From positions 1-44,113 of the forward strand of contig CAIOAO010000012.1 of assembly GCA_903855985.1 (NCBI GenBank): a stretch of DNA of 44,113 nucleotides. The letters are read 5' to 3'. Origin of the DNA: an uncultured Opitutia bacterium (GTDB taxonomy: Bacteria; Verrucomicrobiota; Verrucomicrobiia; Opitutales; Opitutaceae). Made by a program: the position numbers and the translations under genes. Below are positions 16,023 to 27,385 of this stretch, piece by piece (positions within the stretch are counted from its first letter, which is position 1; each line of letters starts with the position of its first letter). A model generated the notes under the pieces. It was not told the origin of the DNA, made no database searches, and saw only the letters and a list, made by a program, of their open reading frames with translations.

Positions 16023-17876
16023 TTAGAGGACACCGGTGGCGAACAGCCAGAGGACGACGACGCCGGCCAGGAACCAGTAGAGGTAGACGTTGAGCTTGCC
16101 CACGTGGAGCGCCCGGGCGCCGAGCCCGAAAAGGCCGACGAGACCCGCGCCACCGCGGACGATAAAGCCCGCGAGGAAGATCTGCTCGAGGAAGTTGAGC
16201 AGCAGGGCGAAACGCTGCTGCACCTTGTCGATGTACCACTGGTAGATCTCATCGAACCAGAGCTTCGAGGCCAGCAGGCGGAACAGACCCGGCGAGCGCT
16301 CCTCGAGCGCATCGGTCGCCGAGGGTTTGTAGAACAGCAACGCGGTGCCTGCACCGAGGATCAGGACCACGAGGCTGGTGATCAGGATGGTGGTGTGATC
16401 GGCGCCATGGGCCTCGGGGATGAGCTCGAACACTCCGGTGAAGACCTTCGGGTAGATTCCGACGTAGCCGCCGATGACCGCGAGCACGGCGAGGACGATG
16501 AGCGGGAGCGTCAGCGTCAGCCCACCCTCATGCGCATGCGCAGCGGACTCGCTGCGCGCAGCCCCGAAGAAGGTGATCCGCCAGACGCGCGTCATGTAGA
16601 GCGCGGTCAGGACGGCGGTGAAGGCGAGGATGGCGAAGACTGCCTTGTTGTTGGCGAAAGCGAGGTAGAGGATCGCGTCCTTCGAGAAAAAACCCGCGAG
16701 GCCCGGCAGGCCGATGATGGCGGCAACGCCGAGCGTGAACGTCCAGAAGGTCAGCGGCATCTTCGTGCGCAGCCCGCCCATCTTGAAGATGTTCTGCTCG
16801 TGATGGCAGCCGTGGATGACCGAGCCGGAGCCGAGGAAGAGCAGCGCCTTGAAGAAGGCGTGCGTCGTCAGGTGGAACATCGCGGCGCCCACGCCGGCGG
16901 CGATGACAACCTTGGCGCCGTTCTCCTCCGTCGCGAGGGAGCCCAACCCAAACGCCGCGACCATGTAGCCGAGCTGCGAAAGCGTGGAGTAAGCCAAAAC
17001 CTTCTTGATGTCGCTCTGCACGATCGCGCAGCAGGCGGCATAGAGCGCCGTGGCGGCGCCGGTCCACATGATAACGGTGAGCGCGTCCGGGACCATCAGC
17101 ACGTGGATGCGGCAAAGCATGTAGATACCGGCGGCGACCATCGTCGCGGCGTGGATCAGGGCGGAGACGGGCGTCGGGCCCTCCATCGCGTCGGGGAGCC
17201 AGACCTGCAGCGGAAGCTGGGCGGACTTGCCGACAGCGCCGCAGAACAGGAGCAGCGCGATCGCGGTGCTGAACACGTGGTGCTCGCCCAGCTGCGTGAG
17301 GTTGACGGTGCCGTTGGCCCAGTAACACCAGATGATGCCGAGCAGGAAACCGAAGTCGCCGACGCGGTTGGTGATGAAGGCCTTCTTCGAGGCGTCGCTC
17401 GCGGACGTCTTCTCGTGCCAGTGGTTGATCAGCACCCAGGAGCTGAAACCGACGAGCTCCCAGAAGATGAAAATCATGAACAGGTTGTCGGCGAGGACGA
17501 TGCCGATCATCGAGAACATGAAGATGGACAGGCCGCCGAAATAACGGGCCTTGGCTCCGTCGTCATGCATGTAGCCGAGCGAGAAAACGTGCACGCACAG
17601 GCCGACGATGCCGACGATCACCAGCATCAGGGCGGCGAGGTCGTCAAACTTGACGCCGAGTGACAGGGTAAACGTGCCGAGCGTCAGCCAGTCCACATGG
17701 TCTTCGCCCCGGCCGCCGTGCAGCGCGAGGATCAGGGCAATGGCCGCAATGGACGCCGCGGTGAGGGTCGAGACGATGGCGGCGATTCCGCCCTGCCGGC
17801 GCAGGAAGAGCGCGATGACCGCGGCGGACAGCAGCGGCAACAGGAGGATGAGGATGGCGTGCTGGAGCATGGACAA
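16023..17876 (-). CDS. nuoL: NADH-quinone oxidoreductase subunit L
   Basis: The largest antiporter-like subunit, at the distal end of complex I. Its C-terminal amphipathic helix HL runs along the membrane arm. The 617-residue protein shows the N-terminal NuoL-type segment, IFWELVGFSSWVLINHWHEK (essential Glu) and QLPLQVWLPDAMEGPTPVSALIHAATMVAAGIYM (conserved Lys and His residues). SDIKKVLAYSTLSQLGYM and a long C-terminal region ending in a membrane anchor follow. Spacing is four bases after nuoK and six bases before nuoM. Confidence 0.97.
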   Translation of the reverse strand: MSMLQHAILILLLPLLSAAVIALFLRRQGGIAAIVSTLTAASIAAIALILALHGGRGEDHVDWLTLGTFTLSLGVKFDDLAALMLVIVGIVGLCVHVFSLGYMHDDGAKARYFGGLSIFMFSMIGIVLADNLFMIFIFWELVGFSSWVLINHWHEKTSASDASKKAFITNRVGDFGFLLGIIWCYWANGTVNLTQLGEHHVFSTAIALLLFCGAVGKSAQLPLQVWLPDAMEGPTPVSALIHAATMVAAGIYMLCRIHVLMVPDALTVIMWTGAATALYAACCAIVQSDIKKVLAYSTLSQLGYMVAAFGLGSLATEENGAKVVIAAGVGAAMFHLTTHAFFKALLFLGSGSVIHGCHHEQNIFKMGGLRTKMPLTFWTFTLGVAAIIGLPGLAGFFSKDAILYLAFANNKAVFAILAFTAVLTALYMTRVWRITFFGAARSESAAHAHEGGLTLTLPLIVLAVLAVIGGYVGIYPKVFTGVFELIPEAHGADHTTILITSLVVLILGAGTALLFYKPSATDALEERSPGLFRLLASKLWFDEIYQWYIDKVQQRFALLLNFLEQIFLAGFIVRGGAGLVGLFGLGARALHVGKLNVYLYWFLAGVVVLWLFATGVL

Positions 17877-17880
17877 CAGG

Positions 17881-18189
17881 TCAGTGTTTCAGCGCGTTGA
17901 GCTCGTCCACCTGCACCGTGCGGCGCGAGCGGAAGAGCGCCACGATGATGGCGAGGCCGACCGCGACCTCGGCGGCGGCGATGGTGAGGATGAAGAACAC
18001 GAAGACGTTGCCATCGAGGGTGCCGTTGAAGCGGGAGAACGCGACCAGCGCGAGGGTCGAGGCGACGAGCATGAGCTCGAGGCCCATGAAGATCACGAGG
18101 GTGTTCTTCCGCAGCAGCACGCCAAAGAAGCCGATGGCGAACAGCAGCGCGCTGAGCAGGACGTAGGTGTTGAGACCGGCGTGGATCAT
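17881..18189 (-). CDS. nuoK: NADH-quinone oxidoreductase subunit K
   Basis: A 102-residue membrane subunit with three helices and the conserved buried glutamates on helices 2 and 3 ([10 protein letters not shown] and [13 protein letters not shown]) that form part of the proton path. I chose ATG 18187-18189 because the product matches NuoK throughout ([20 protein letters not shown]). The frame is open far upstream, but that part is only the shadow of nuoJ and nuoI. The start overlaps the nuoJ stop by four bases (ATGA), a sign of translational coupling. Confidence 0.96.
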   Translation of the reverse strand: MIHAGLNTYVLLSALLFAIGFFGVLLRKNTLVIFMGLELMLVASTLALVAFSRFNGTLDGNVFVFFILTIAAAEVAVGLAIIVALFRSRRTVQVDELNALKH

Positions 18190-18701
18190 TTGGCGGCCTC
18201 CGTGGGTTCGACCTTTTTGCTGAGCACGATCACGCCGAGCATGGCGATCAGGAGCAGGAAACCCATGATCTGCACCGGCAGCAGGTAGGTGGTGAAGAGC
18301 TGGTAGGCGTAGGGCTTGAGCGCGGCGCCGACCCCGGAGGCGTAGTTGGGGTTGGGGGCGTCGAGGTGGCCGCGGGTGGCAAAGGAGCAGAGGCCGACCG
18401 CGAGCAGGCCGGCGGCGATGACCGCGGCCACGGTGGAGAGGCGCTTGAAGCTGACCGCCGACTTCCCCTGCACGTCGAGCAGCATGATGATGAAGAGGAA
18501 CAGCGCGACGACCGCGCCCGCGTAGACCAGCAGCAGCAGGAAGGCCAGGAGGTAGGCGTCGAGCTGGACGAAGAGCCCCGCCACGCCGACGAGGCAGAGC
18601 AGGAAGCACATCGCCGCGTTGACGGCGTTCTTGTTCACGACGGTGCCCACGGCGCAGATGACCGTGAAGATCGCGAAGAAATCGAAGAGGAAGGAGCCCA
18701 T
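18186..18701 (-). CDS. nuoJ: NADH-quinone oxidoreductase subunit J
   Basis: A 171-residue membrane subunit with five predicted helices. It contains the conserved [20 protein letters not shown] segment, the NuoJ/ND6 helix 3 with its pi-bulge region. A hydrophobic C-terminal helix ([23 protein letters not shown]) and a short charged tail follow. It starts three bases after nuoI and overlaps nuoK by four bases. Confidence 0.96.
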   Translation of the reverse strand: MGSFLFDFFAIFTVICAVGTVVNKNAVNAAMCFLLCLVGVAGLFVQLDAYLLAFLLLLVYAGAVVALFLFIIMLLDVQGKSAVSFKRLSTVAAVIAAGLLAVGLCSFATRGHLDAPNPNYASGVGAALKPYAYQLFTTYLLPVQIMGFLLLIAMLGVIVLSKKVEPTEAAK

Positions 18702-18704
18702 GGG

Positions 18705-19244
<540 letters not shown>

Positions 19245-19263
19245 GGGATGGGGAGCGATCAGC

Positions 19264-20430
19264 TCATTTCTGGATGAACGCGATGGCGAGCGCGTAGAAG
19301 ATGAGGTTGGCGATGGCGAGCGGCAGGAGCTTCTGCCAGCCGAGCTTCATGACCTGGTCGTAGCGGAAACGCGGGACGGTCCAGCGCACCCACATGAAGA
19401 TGAAGATCAGGACGAGGACCTTGCCGAGGAAGAGTGCGATCGAGAGCACGCCGACAAACAGCGGGTGCACCACAAACGCCGCGCCCCCGAGGCTGTGCAG
19501 CCAGGCGACGAAGTCCGCGAGCGGGAGCCACGGCAGCGGATTCCAGCCGCCAAGGAACAGGAGCGTGAACACCCCCGAGCCCACCAGCATGTGCGAGTAC
19601 TCCGCGACGAAGAACAGGGACCACTTGAACGCGCCGTATTCCGTGTGGAAGCCACCGACGAGGTCGGCCTCGGACTCCGGCATGTCGAACGGCTGGCGGT
19701 TCGTCTCGGCGAAGAGCGAGATCAGGAAGATCGCGGCCGAGAGCGGCATCAGGAAAATGAACCAGGTGCCGCCCCAGAAGCCGGGCAGGCTCTGGAACTC
19801 GACCGCCTTCGCGAGGCTCATCGTGCCGGGCGTGCCGGGGGCGTTGATCCAGAGGAACACCGGCACCACGGAGAGCGTCATCGAGAGCTCATACGAGATC
19901 AGCTGCGCCGAGGCGCGGACGCTGCCGAGGAACGGGTACTTCGAATTGGAGGCCCAGCCGGCGAGGATGAGCGAGTAGACGCCGAGCGACGACACCGCGA
20001 AAACCGCGAGCAGGCCGACATCCACGTTGGCGAGGGCCAGCGGGATGACTTGGCCGGCGCCGTCAAAGTACGCGCCGAACGGCACGACCGTGACCGTCGT
20101 GAACGCGGGCATCATCGCGAGCGCGGGCGCGAGGACAAAGTAGAGCTTGTTCACATGGCCGGGCACCGGCTCCTCCTTGAAGAGGAACTTCGCGCCGTCG
20201 GCCATCAGGTGGAACACGCCGAGCCGCTGCAGGAACGTGCCGAGGAAGGGTATGTAGGCGAACCACGGCACGATGGCGCGGTTGGGGCCGGGGCGGCCCT
20301 GCATCCAGGCGGACACCTTGCGCTCGGCGAGCGAGCACGCGCCGGCGAGCGGGAAGATGACCAGGATCACCGCGAGGCCCTTGAGGAGGCCCTGGATGAC
20401 CGGGTGGAGGTTGAAGAAAAAATCGAACAT
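19264..20430 (-). CDS. nuoH: NADH-quinone oxidoreductase subunit H
   Basis: NuoH joins the membrane and peripheral arms and forms much of the quinone chamber. The 388-residue protein has about eight membrane helices. It carries the loop with SLAERKVSAWMQGRPGPNR and the conserved GWASNSKYPFLGSVRASAQLISYELSM. The acidic FAETNRQPFDMPESEADLVGGFHTEYG region follows, all hallmarks of NuoH/ND1. Spacing to nuoG is 13 bases. Confidence 0.97.
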   Translation of the reverse strand: MFDFFFNLHPVIQGLLKGLAVILVIFPLAGACSLAERKVSAWMQGRPGPNRAIVPWFAYIPFLGTFLQRLGVFHLMADGAKFLFKEEPVPGHVNKLYFVLAPALAMMPAFTTVTVVPFGAYFDGAGQVIPLALANVDVGLLAVFAVSSLGVYSLILAGWASNSKYPFLGSVRASAQLISYELSMTLSVVPVFLWINAPGTPGTMSLAKAVEFQSLPGFWGGTWFIFLMPLSAAIFLISLFAETNRQPFDMPESEADLVGGFHTEYGAFKWSLFFVAEYSHMLVGSGVFTLLFLGGWNPLPWLPLADFVAWLHSLGGAAFVVHPLFVGVLSIALFLGKVLVLIFIFMWVRWTVPRFRYDQVMKLGWQKLLPLAIANLIFYALAIAFIQK

Positions 20431-20443
20431 GGCGCGCGTCAGG

Positions 20444-22150
20444 TCAGGCGGTCACGGCGGCCGGCTGGGCCGCGGGTTTGAAGTGCAGGGTCTCGCCCTC
20501 GACGAACGGCAGCGCGGCCCACGGCGTGGCGTCGAGCAGCAGGCCGGTCTCGGGGAGGTTCGCGAAGGTCACCGGGCCCAGGGCCGGGACTTCAGCAGCA
20601 AGGACTTTCCAAAGCGGGTTGAGGTCCGACGGGACGGTGCCGCCGGTGGCCGCGACCAGCTTCGCCAGCACGACCAGGTCGTCCGTCGCGCCGCTGGCGC
20701 CCGGGACGACCTTGAGGAATTTCTGGAGGCGGAACTGCTGGTTCACGAACGTGCCGCTCTTTTCGAAGACCGTCAGCGTGGGCAGCACGACCTTGGCGGC
20801 CTCGCTGGTGGCGTTGGCCTGCGTGCCGAGATAAACGACGGCGACCTTCGCGAGCTGCGTCGCGTTCAGGCCGGCGGCGAAGAGGTCCTCGCCGACGGAG
20901 ATGATCGTCTTGACCTTGCCGGCATCGATGGCGGCGCCGAGGGCGGTGAGCTGGGCCGCGGGGAGGGCCGGGATGAGCCCGGTGACGAGCGCGCCGCGGA
21001 CGTTCGGGTTGCGGTCGGCGGAGACGAGGATCTTGTCACCCGGCCCCACCCGGCTCACGAGGTGCGTCGAGGCGGAAAGCGCGGTGGCGAGTTTCTTGGT
21101 GAGGAACTGTTCCTCGACCGAGCTGCGGCCCGAGCCGACGATGGCGACGGCACCCGCGGCGGACTTGAAGAGTTCGCCCGCGGCGTGGACCGCGATGTCC
21201 AGCGCGCTGTCGGCGCCGTTGACCTTCACGGCGGTGAGCCGGTCGGCGGCCGTGACCGCCTTGTAGAGCACGCGGCCGCTGTCGGCCATCCAGGTGTCGT
21301 TCACCTCATCGTTGCGGCGCGGCGTGAGGCGGTAGATGACGCCCTCGCGGGACCAGGCGACGGTGTTGGCGCCGACGCTGGACTCGGGGTCGATCGAGTT
21401 CGTCTGTTTGAGGAACCAGACGCGCATCTTGAAGCGGAAATCCGTGCTCGTGAGCGCGCCGACGGGGCAGATGTCGACGGTGTTGAGCGAGTAGTTGTTC
21501 TCCAGCTTCTTGCCCGGGTAGCAGGTCAGCGTGGAGTAGCTGCCGCGGTCGATGAAGCCGAGGACGTCGTCCTTCGCGATCTCCTTGGCGAAGCGGATGC
21601 AGCGCGAGCAGAGGATGCAGCGCTCGTCGTCGAGCATGACGCGCGGCCCGAGCAGCGTGCGCTTCGGCTTCACGTTCTTCTGCTCGATGAAGCGCGAGTA
21701 ACCGCGGCCGTAGCCGGTGGACTGCTCCTGCAGCTTGCACTCGCCGGCCTGGTCGCAGATCGGGCAGTCGAGCGGGTGGTTGATGAGGAGGAACTCCATC
21801 ACGCCCTCGCGGCAGTCCTTCACCTGGGGCGTCTGCGTGCGGATGTGCAGGCCGGCGCTGGCGTTGGTCGCGCAGCCGATCTGGGGGCGCGGGATCCAGT
21901 TGATCTTCTGCTTGCCCGTGGCCGGGTCCATCACCGGCGCCTTGGTGGCGGGATCAACGGCGGGCATGCCCATTTCGATCAGGCACATGCGGCAGTTGCC
22001 CACGATCGTGAGCTTCGGGTGGTAGCAATAATGCGGCACGTCCACGCCCACCTGCCGGGCGGCCTCGATCACGTTCATGCCCTTCGGCACGGCGATCTCC
22101 TTGCCGTCGATGTTGACGGTGACGAGCTCAGGTTTGGCGGGGGCGATCAT
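20444..22150 (-). CDS. nuoG: NADH-quinone oxidoreductase subunit G (short form)
   Basis: An iron-sulphur subunit of the NADH-oxidising module. The N-terminus binds a [2Fe-2S] cluster (C42, C53, C56, C93). H125/C129/C132/C138 form the His-ligated cluster site (HPLDCPICDQAGEC), and C178, C181, C184 and C228 bind another [4Fe-4S] cluster. The remaining ~300 residues form a shortened molybdopterin-oxidoreductase-like domain. At 568 residues it is much shorter than E. coli NuoG (about 900), and the extra cluster site N7 is not evident. It lies 37 bases after nuoF, and that gap contains a fragment resembling the palindrome words of this genome (CCACGAAATAAACGG). Confidence 0.95.
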   Translation of the reverse strand: MIAPAKPELVTVNIDGKEIAVPKGMNVIEAARQVGVDVPHYCYHPKLTIVGNCRMCLIEMGMPAVDPATKAPVMDPATGKQKINWIPRPQIGCATNASAGLHIRTQTPQVKDCREGVMEFLLINHPLDCPICDQAGECKLQEQSTGYGRGYSRFIEQKNVKPKRTLLGPRVMLDDERCILCSRCIRFAKEIAKDDVLGFIDRGSYSTLTCYPGKKLENNYSLNTVDICPVGALTSTDFRFKMRVWFLKQTNSIDPESSVGANTVAWSREGVIYRLTPRRNDEVNDTWMADSGRVLYKAVTAADRLTAVKVNGADSALDIAVHAAGELFKSAAGAVAIVGSGRSSVEEQFLTKKLATALSASTHLVSRVGPGDKILVSADRNPNVRGALVTGLIPALPAAQLTALGAAIDAGKVKTIISVGEDLFAAGLNATQLAKVAVVYLGTQANATSEAAKVVLPTLTVFEKSGTFVNQQFRLQKFLKVVPGASGATDDLVVLAKLVAATGGTVPSDLNPLWKVLAAEVPALGPVTFANLPETGLLLDATPWAALPFVEGETLHFKPAAQPAAVTA

Positions 22151-22187
22151 TGCGGAGAGGGATTTAAACCACGAAATAAACGGGAAA

Positions 22188-23546
<1,359 letters not shown>

Positions 23547-23549
23547 GGC

Positions 23550-23581
23550 GGAATTTTCGATTCTCGAATTTCGATTTTCGA
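23550..23581. repeat. TCGATT-type micro-repeat in the nuoE-nuoF gap
   Basis: The nuoE-nuoF spacer contains three closely spaced copies of a TTTCGATT/TTCTCGAATT-like word (CGATTCTCGAATTTCGATTT). It resembles slipped-strand or low-complexity intergenic repeats rather than a regulatory site. It lies within an operon, so any effect would be on spacing or translation of nuoF. Confidence 0.5.
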
Positions 23582-23594
23582 TGGTGGGACCCGG

Positions 23595-24083
23595 TTATTT
23601 GCGCGCCTTGGCCTCGGCTTTGATCTGGTCGCTCAGCTGCTTGGCTTTGGCGGCGTCCACCTTCTCGTGGAGCTCGTCGTCGATCATCACCACCGGCGCG
23701 GTGCCGCAGCTCGCGAGGCACTCGACGAACTCGACGGTGACCTCGCCGTCGGGCGAGACCTCGCCGAGGTGCGTGTTGAATTCCTTTTCGAAACTGGCGC
23801 AGGTCTTGTAGCCGCCCAGCAGCGCGCAGGAGAGCGTGCGGCAGACCTTGATGTGCCGCCGGCCGATCGGCTTCTGGCGGAACATCGGGTAGAAGGTGAC
23901 GACCTCGTACACGTTGATCGGCTGCAGCTCGAGTTTCGCCGCGACCCACTCGATCGCCTCGTTCGAGATGTAACCGACCTCCTCCTGGATGAGGTGCAGC
24001 AGCGGCAGCGTGGCGCTCCGCTTGGTCGGGTAGTGCGGAATGACCTCGTCGATGCGGGAGAGGGTGGCGGGCGTGAGATTCAT
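23595..24083 (-). CDS. nuoE: NADH-quinone oxidoreductase subunit E ([2Fe-2S])
   Basis: A thioredoxin-fold subunit of the NADH module, binding cluster N1a. The 162-residue protein carries the four ligands C81, C86 (CRTLSC), C122 and C126 (ECLASCG) in the expected spacing. The N-terminal helical part contains LPLLHLIQEEVGYISNEAIEWVA. It starts 13 bases after nuoD. Confidence 0.97.
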   Translation of the reverse strand: MNLTPATLSRIDEVIPHYPTKRSATLPLLHLIQEEVGYISNEAIEWVAAKLELQPINVYEVVTFYPMFRQKPIGRRHIKVCRTLSCALLGGYKTCASFEKEFNTHLGEVSPDGEVTVEFVECLASCGTAPVVMIDDELHEKVDAAKAKQLSDQIKAEAKARK

Positions 24084-24096
24084 CGGCGGGGCAAAA

Positions 24097-25323
24097 TCAG
24101 CGGTCGCACTCGCCCATGACGAAGTCGAGCGAGCCGAGGATGGAAACGACGTCGGAGATCAGGCAGCCGACGCAGAGCTTCGGGAGGATGGAAAGGTTGC
24201 AGAACGAGGGGGAACGGATCTTCAGGCGCCACGGGACGCCACCACCCTTGCTGACGACGTAGAAACCGAGCGCGCCCTTCGGGTTTTCCGCCTCGAAGTA
24301 GACCTCGCCGGCCGGCATCTGCGGGCCCTCGGTCACGATCATGAAATTCTGGATCAGCTCCTCCATCGAGGTGAGGATCTTGTCCTTCGGCGGCGCGAAG
24401 ATCCGCCGCGCATCCTGCGCGTACCACGGGCCGCCGGGGAATTTCGCGATGGCCTGCTTGATGATGCGCACCGACTGGCGCATCTCCTCGCCGCGCACGA
24501 GGTAGCGGTCGTAGCTGTCGCCCTTCGTGCCCACCGGCACGTCGAACTCATACTGCTCGTAGCCCGAGTAGGGCTTGTCCTTGCGCAGGTCGAGGCCGAC
24601 GCCCGAGCCGCGGAGGTTCGGACCGGTCACGCCGTACGCAATGGCATCCTCCCGCGAGATCACGCCGACGCCGACCGTGCGGTCCATGAAGATCTTGTTG
24701 CGCGTCAGCAGGCCGAGAATCATCTCCAGGTTCGGCAGGAACTGGTCGCAGAACGCATCCACCCGGCCGGTCCAGCCCTCGGGCACGTCGCGCTGCAGGC
24801 CGCCGATGCGGGAGTAGCTCGTGGTGAAACGCGCGCCGGTGAGCTCCTCGAACAGCTTGTAGAGCTTCTCGCGCTCGGTGAACGCGTACATGAACACCGT
24901 CCAGGCGCCGGTATCGATGCCGAAGGCGCCGAGGCCGAGCAAATGCGACGAAATGCGTGCCATCTCCGCCGTGATCACGCGGATTGCCTGGCAGCGGGCG
25001 GGCACCTCGAGCTTGGCGAGCCGCTCCACCGCGATGGCATAGGCCATGTTGTTGGCGAGCGGGGCGATGTAATCCAGCCGGTCCGTGTACGGCACGAACT
25101 GGTTGTAGGTCATGTTCTCGGCGATCTTCTCGTCGCCGCGGTGCAGGTAGCCGATGACCGGGTCGCACTTCGTCAGGAGCTCGCCATCGAGCTCCATCTG
25201 CAGGCGCAGCACGCCGTGGGTGGACGGGTGGGACGGGCCCATCGAGAGCGACATCTTCTCGGACTCGAACTCGGCCGTGGCGGCCTTCGCCGCGCTGTCA
25301 GGAAAGGAAAATTCAGTGGCCAT
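24097..25323 (-). CDS. nuoD: NADH-quinone oxidoreductase subunit D
   Basis: The 49-kDa-type subunit that forms the quinone site with NuoB. The 408-residue protein starts with a short Ala-rich region. It contains GPSHPSTHGVLRLQMELDGE (quinone-site His), GYLHRGDEKIAE, VRVITAEMARISSHLLG-like text and ends DFVMGECDR, the usual NuoD terminus. It is a separate gene here, not fused to nuoC, with three bases between the two. Confidence 0.97.
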   Translation of the reverse strand: MATEFSFPDSAAKAATAEFESEKMSLSMGPSHPSTHGVLRLQMELDGELLTKCDPVIGYLHRGDEKIAENMTYNQFVPYTDRLDYIAPLANNMAYAIAVERLAKLEVPARCQAIRVITAEMARISSHLLGLGAFGIDTGAWTVFMYAFTEREKLYKLFEELTGARFTTSYSRIGGLQRDVPEGWTGRVDAFCDQFLPNLEMILGLLTRNKIFMDRTVGVGVISREDAIAYGVTGPNLRGSGVGLDLRKDKPYSGYEQYEFDVPVGTKGDSYDRYLVRGEEMRQSVRIIKQAIAKFPGGPWYAQDARRIFAPPKDKILTSMEELIQNFMIVTEGPQMPAGEVYFEAENPKGALGFYVVSKGGGVPWRLKIRSPSFCNLSILPKLCVGCLISDVVSILGSLDFVMGECDR

Positions 25324-25326
25324 GGT

Positions 25327-25953
25327 TCAGGCGTCGGGTTTGGCGCGGCGTTCGTTCCAGCTCTCGTCCTTGGCGCGCGGCTCGGCCTCGGTCAGGTTGA
25401 TCTCGCCCGGCGAGGCCACGAAGGGACCGCCCGCCATCGGGGCGGCGATCACGCGCGCGCCCGTCTCGGCCATGATCTCGGCGTCCGGCAGCGGCGTATC
25501 AATGCCGGCGAGCGGGAACTCCTTGCGCAGCGGGTGATGCGGATAGCCGTCCCACATCAGGATGCGGCGCAGGTCGGGGTGGCCCGTGAAGGTGATGCCG
25601 AACATGTCGTAGACCTCGCGCTCGTGCCAGTTGGCGCCGGCCCACAGGCTGGTCACGCTCGCCACGGCCGGCGTCTCGTCGCTGGGGCAGTCCATGGCGA
25701 CGCGGACGTAGTCGTGCCGCACGGTGGAAAGGAGGTGGTAGACGACCGTAAACCGCGGCGAAACGCCCTCGGCCCAGTCGATGGCGGTGAGATCCACCAG
25801 AAAGTCGAAGCCCTGCTCGTCGCGGAGGAACTTCAACGCCGCCGGGACGTCGGCGGCCGGCAGATTGACCGCCGGGTGGTCGAGACTGGGGCGCGGCGTC
25901 GCCGCGGGGAATTTTTCCTTGAGGACTGCGGGGACGTCGACGGTGGCGGACAT
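25327..25953 (-). CDS. nuoC: NADH-quinone oxidoreductase subunit C
   Basis: The 30-kDa-type subunit of the peripheral arm. The 208-residue protein shows the family signature WHEREVYDMFGITFTGHPDLRRILMWDGYPHHPLRKEFPL near residues 110-150. The divergent Ala/Pro-rich N-terminus precedes a FLRDEQGFDFLVDLTAIDW segment. The C-terminus extends about 50 residues past the signature and is charged. It is placed between nuoB (16 bases) and nuoD (3 bases). Confidence 0.96.
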   Translation of the reverse strand: MSATVDVPAVLKEKFPAATPRPSLDHPAVNLPAADVPAALKFLRDEQGFDFLVDLTAIDWAEGVSPRFTVVYHLLSTVRHDYVRVAMDCPSDETPAVASVTSLWAGANWHEREVYDMFGITFTGHPDLRRILMWDGYPHHPLRKEFPLAGIDTPLPDAEIMAETGARVIAAPMAGGPFVASPGEINLTEAEPRAKDESWNERRAKPDA

Positions 25954-25969
25954 GCGCGGGGAATCCGGG

Positions 25970-26479
25970 TTAGGCGCGGCGGAGGTTGGCGGCCGAGGGT
26001 TCGCGGCGGACCTTGGCCTGCAGTTTCATCAGGGCGTCGAGCAGCGCCTCCGGGCGCGGGGGACAGCCGCTGATATAGACGTCCACCGGCACGATGCGGT
26101 CCACGCCCTGCAGGGTCGCATAGCTGCGGTACATGCCGCCGGTGCTGGCGCAGGCGCCCATGGCGATGACCCACTTCGGCTCGGCCATCTGGTCGTAGAT
26201 GCGGCGGACGGCGGAGGCCATCTTGTAGGTGACGGTGCCGGCGACGATCATGCAGTCGGACTGGCGGGGGGAGAAGCGCATGACCTCGGCGCCGAAGCGC
26301 GCGATGTCGAACCGGGACGACGCCGTGCCCATCAGCTCGATGGCGCAGCAGGCCAGGCCCATGGGCATCGGCCACATCGAGTTGGTCCGGATCCAATTGA
26401 TGACCGAATCCATCCGGGAGACGATGACCTCGCCCTCAATCTTGCTGTTGTAGGCGATCTCGGTGTTGGTCGTGACCAT
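25970..26479 (-). CDS. nuoB: NADH-quinone oxidoreductase subunit B (cluster N2)
   Basis: NuoB holds cluster N2, the electron donor to quinone. The 169-residue protein has the tandem cysteines C44-C45 ([11 protein letters not shown]), C110 ([10 protein letters not shown]) and C139 ([10 protein letters not shown]), a complete ligand set. This is the first visible gene of the operon. nuoA, which usually precedes it, is missing, and upstream lies a 208-base gap and a tRNA on the opposite strand. The promoter for the operon should therefore be in that gap, but I see no convincing -35/-10 pair. Confidence 0.97.
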   Translation of the reverse strand: MVTTNTEIAYNSKIEGEVIVSRMDSVINWIRTNSMWPMPMGLACCAIELMGTASSRFDIARFGAEVMRFSPRQSDCMIVAGTVTYKMASAVRRIYDQMAEPKWVIAMGACASTGGMYRSYATLQGVDRIVPVDVYISGCPPRPEALLDALMKLQAKVRREPSAANLRRA

Positions 26480-26687
26480 GGTGGCGGTGATGGGTGGAGA
26501 AACGAAAATTCAAGCGCAGGGTTAGGTTGCCCAACCCGTCGCGCAAGGAGCTTTTGGAAAAATTTCTATCCTCCCCAGCATGGCCAATGCCTGCGGAGGA
26601 TTTGCCGTTGACCCGTCCGAAAGCTTCGCCCTTCCTCTACCCTTCGCCCGTCAGACAGGCCATGGAAACATGGCGGTTTGGACACCT
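26480..26687. other. Intergenic region between nuoB and tRNA-Ser, no gene seen
   Basis: The divergent spacer has no credible coding frame on either strand and no NuoA-like sequence. Short peptides that can be read here and over the tRNA (such as one containing GGFEPP on the minus strand) are tRNA shadows. It should contain promoters for nuoB and the tRNA. Confidence 0.6.
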
Positions 26688-26778
<91 letters not shown>

Positions 26779-27007
26779 CCTTCGCCAAGCCTACGGCTGG
26801 CAGGCCCTCCCCCAGAAACACCTGAGGCTGCGGCCATGTCAGGGATTTCATCCCACGAAAGCGAAGGATGCCCGCCGCAGGCTCGGCGGAGGAGGGCCTA
26901 CGTTCCGAAAAAACAGGCTCATTGTCGTTACGGTTTCCTAACGCTGCCTTGTTCGTTGAGTGTTCGGCGAAGGCGAAAAAACAGCCACCAGAGCCCCCGT
27001 TTGCAGC

Positions 27008-27250
27008 ATGCACTACGTCTATCTCTTGGAGAGCTCGCCCAATCCAACCCACCACTACGTTGGCTACACCTCCGACCTGAAAGCACGCTTCGCTCATCAC
27101 AACTCAGGCAAGAATCCTTCGACCGCTGCCAACCGCCCGTGGAATCTGGCAGCTTATGTCAGTTTTCCGAGCGACGGTAAGGCCCGGGCCTTTGAGAAAT
27201 ACCTAAAGAGCGGTTCAGGCCGGACATTCGCCAGGCGGCATCTCTTATAG
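27008..27250 (+). CDS. Small GIY-YIG nuclease-domain protein
   Basis: An 80-residue single-domain protein of the GIY-YIG superfamily (UvrC N-terminal/UPF0213-like). Motifs are YVYLLES (GIY position), HHYVGYTSDLKARFAHHN (YIG position, catalytic Arg and conserved His) and ARAFEKYLKSGSG (catalytic Glu). I start it at ATG 27008 because the domain begins directly there; the frame extends upstream without similarity. Codon use is less GC-rich than its neighbours. It lies about 230 bases downstream of tRNA-Ser, behind GC-rich, partly inverted repeats. Small GIY-YIG genes are often mobile or repair-related; which applies here is open. Confidence 0.85.
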   Translation: MHYVYLLESSPNPTHHYVGYTSDLKARFAHHNSGKNPSTAANRPWNLAAYVSFPSDGKARAFEKYLKSGSGRTFARRHLL

Positions 27251-27385
27251 TTCGCGAATCGCGTTATCGCGTGATCCCGGCCATCCCCCGGGACGAGCGC
27301 CATGCGCCCTAACGCCGGCCGCGTCCGCGGGAAAACGTGGCCGCCTCTTGACCTTTGCCCCGGGCATGGCGATCAGCAGGTACCC

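Noticed and set aside
14133-17663. Very long open frame (over 1,100 codons) on the plus strand opposite nuoL-nuoN
   Set aside because: The protein would be a low-complexity mix of Arg, Glu, Asp, Gln and Gly with no domain. It is the antisense shadow of well-supported nuo genes in GC-rich DNA.
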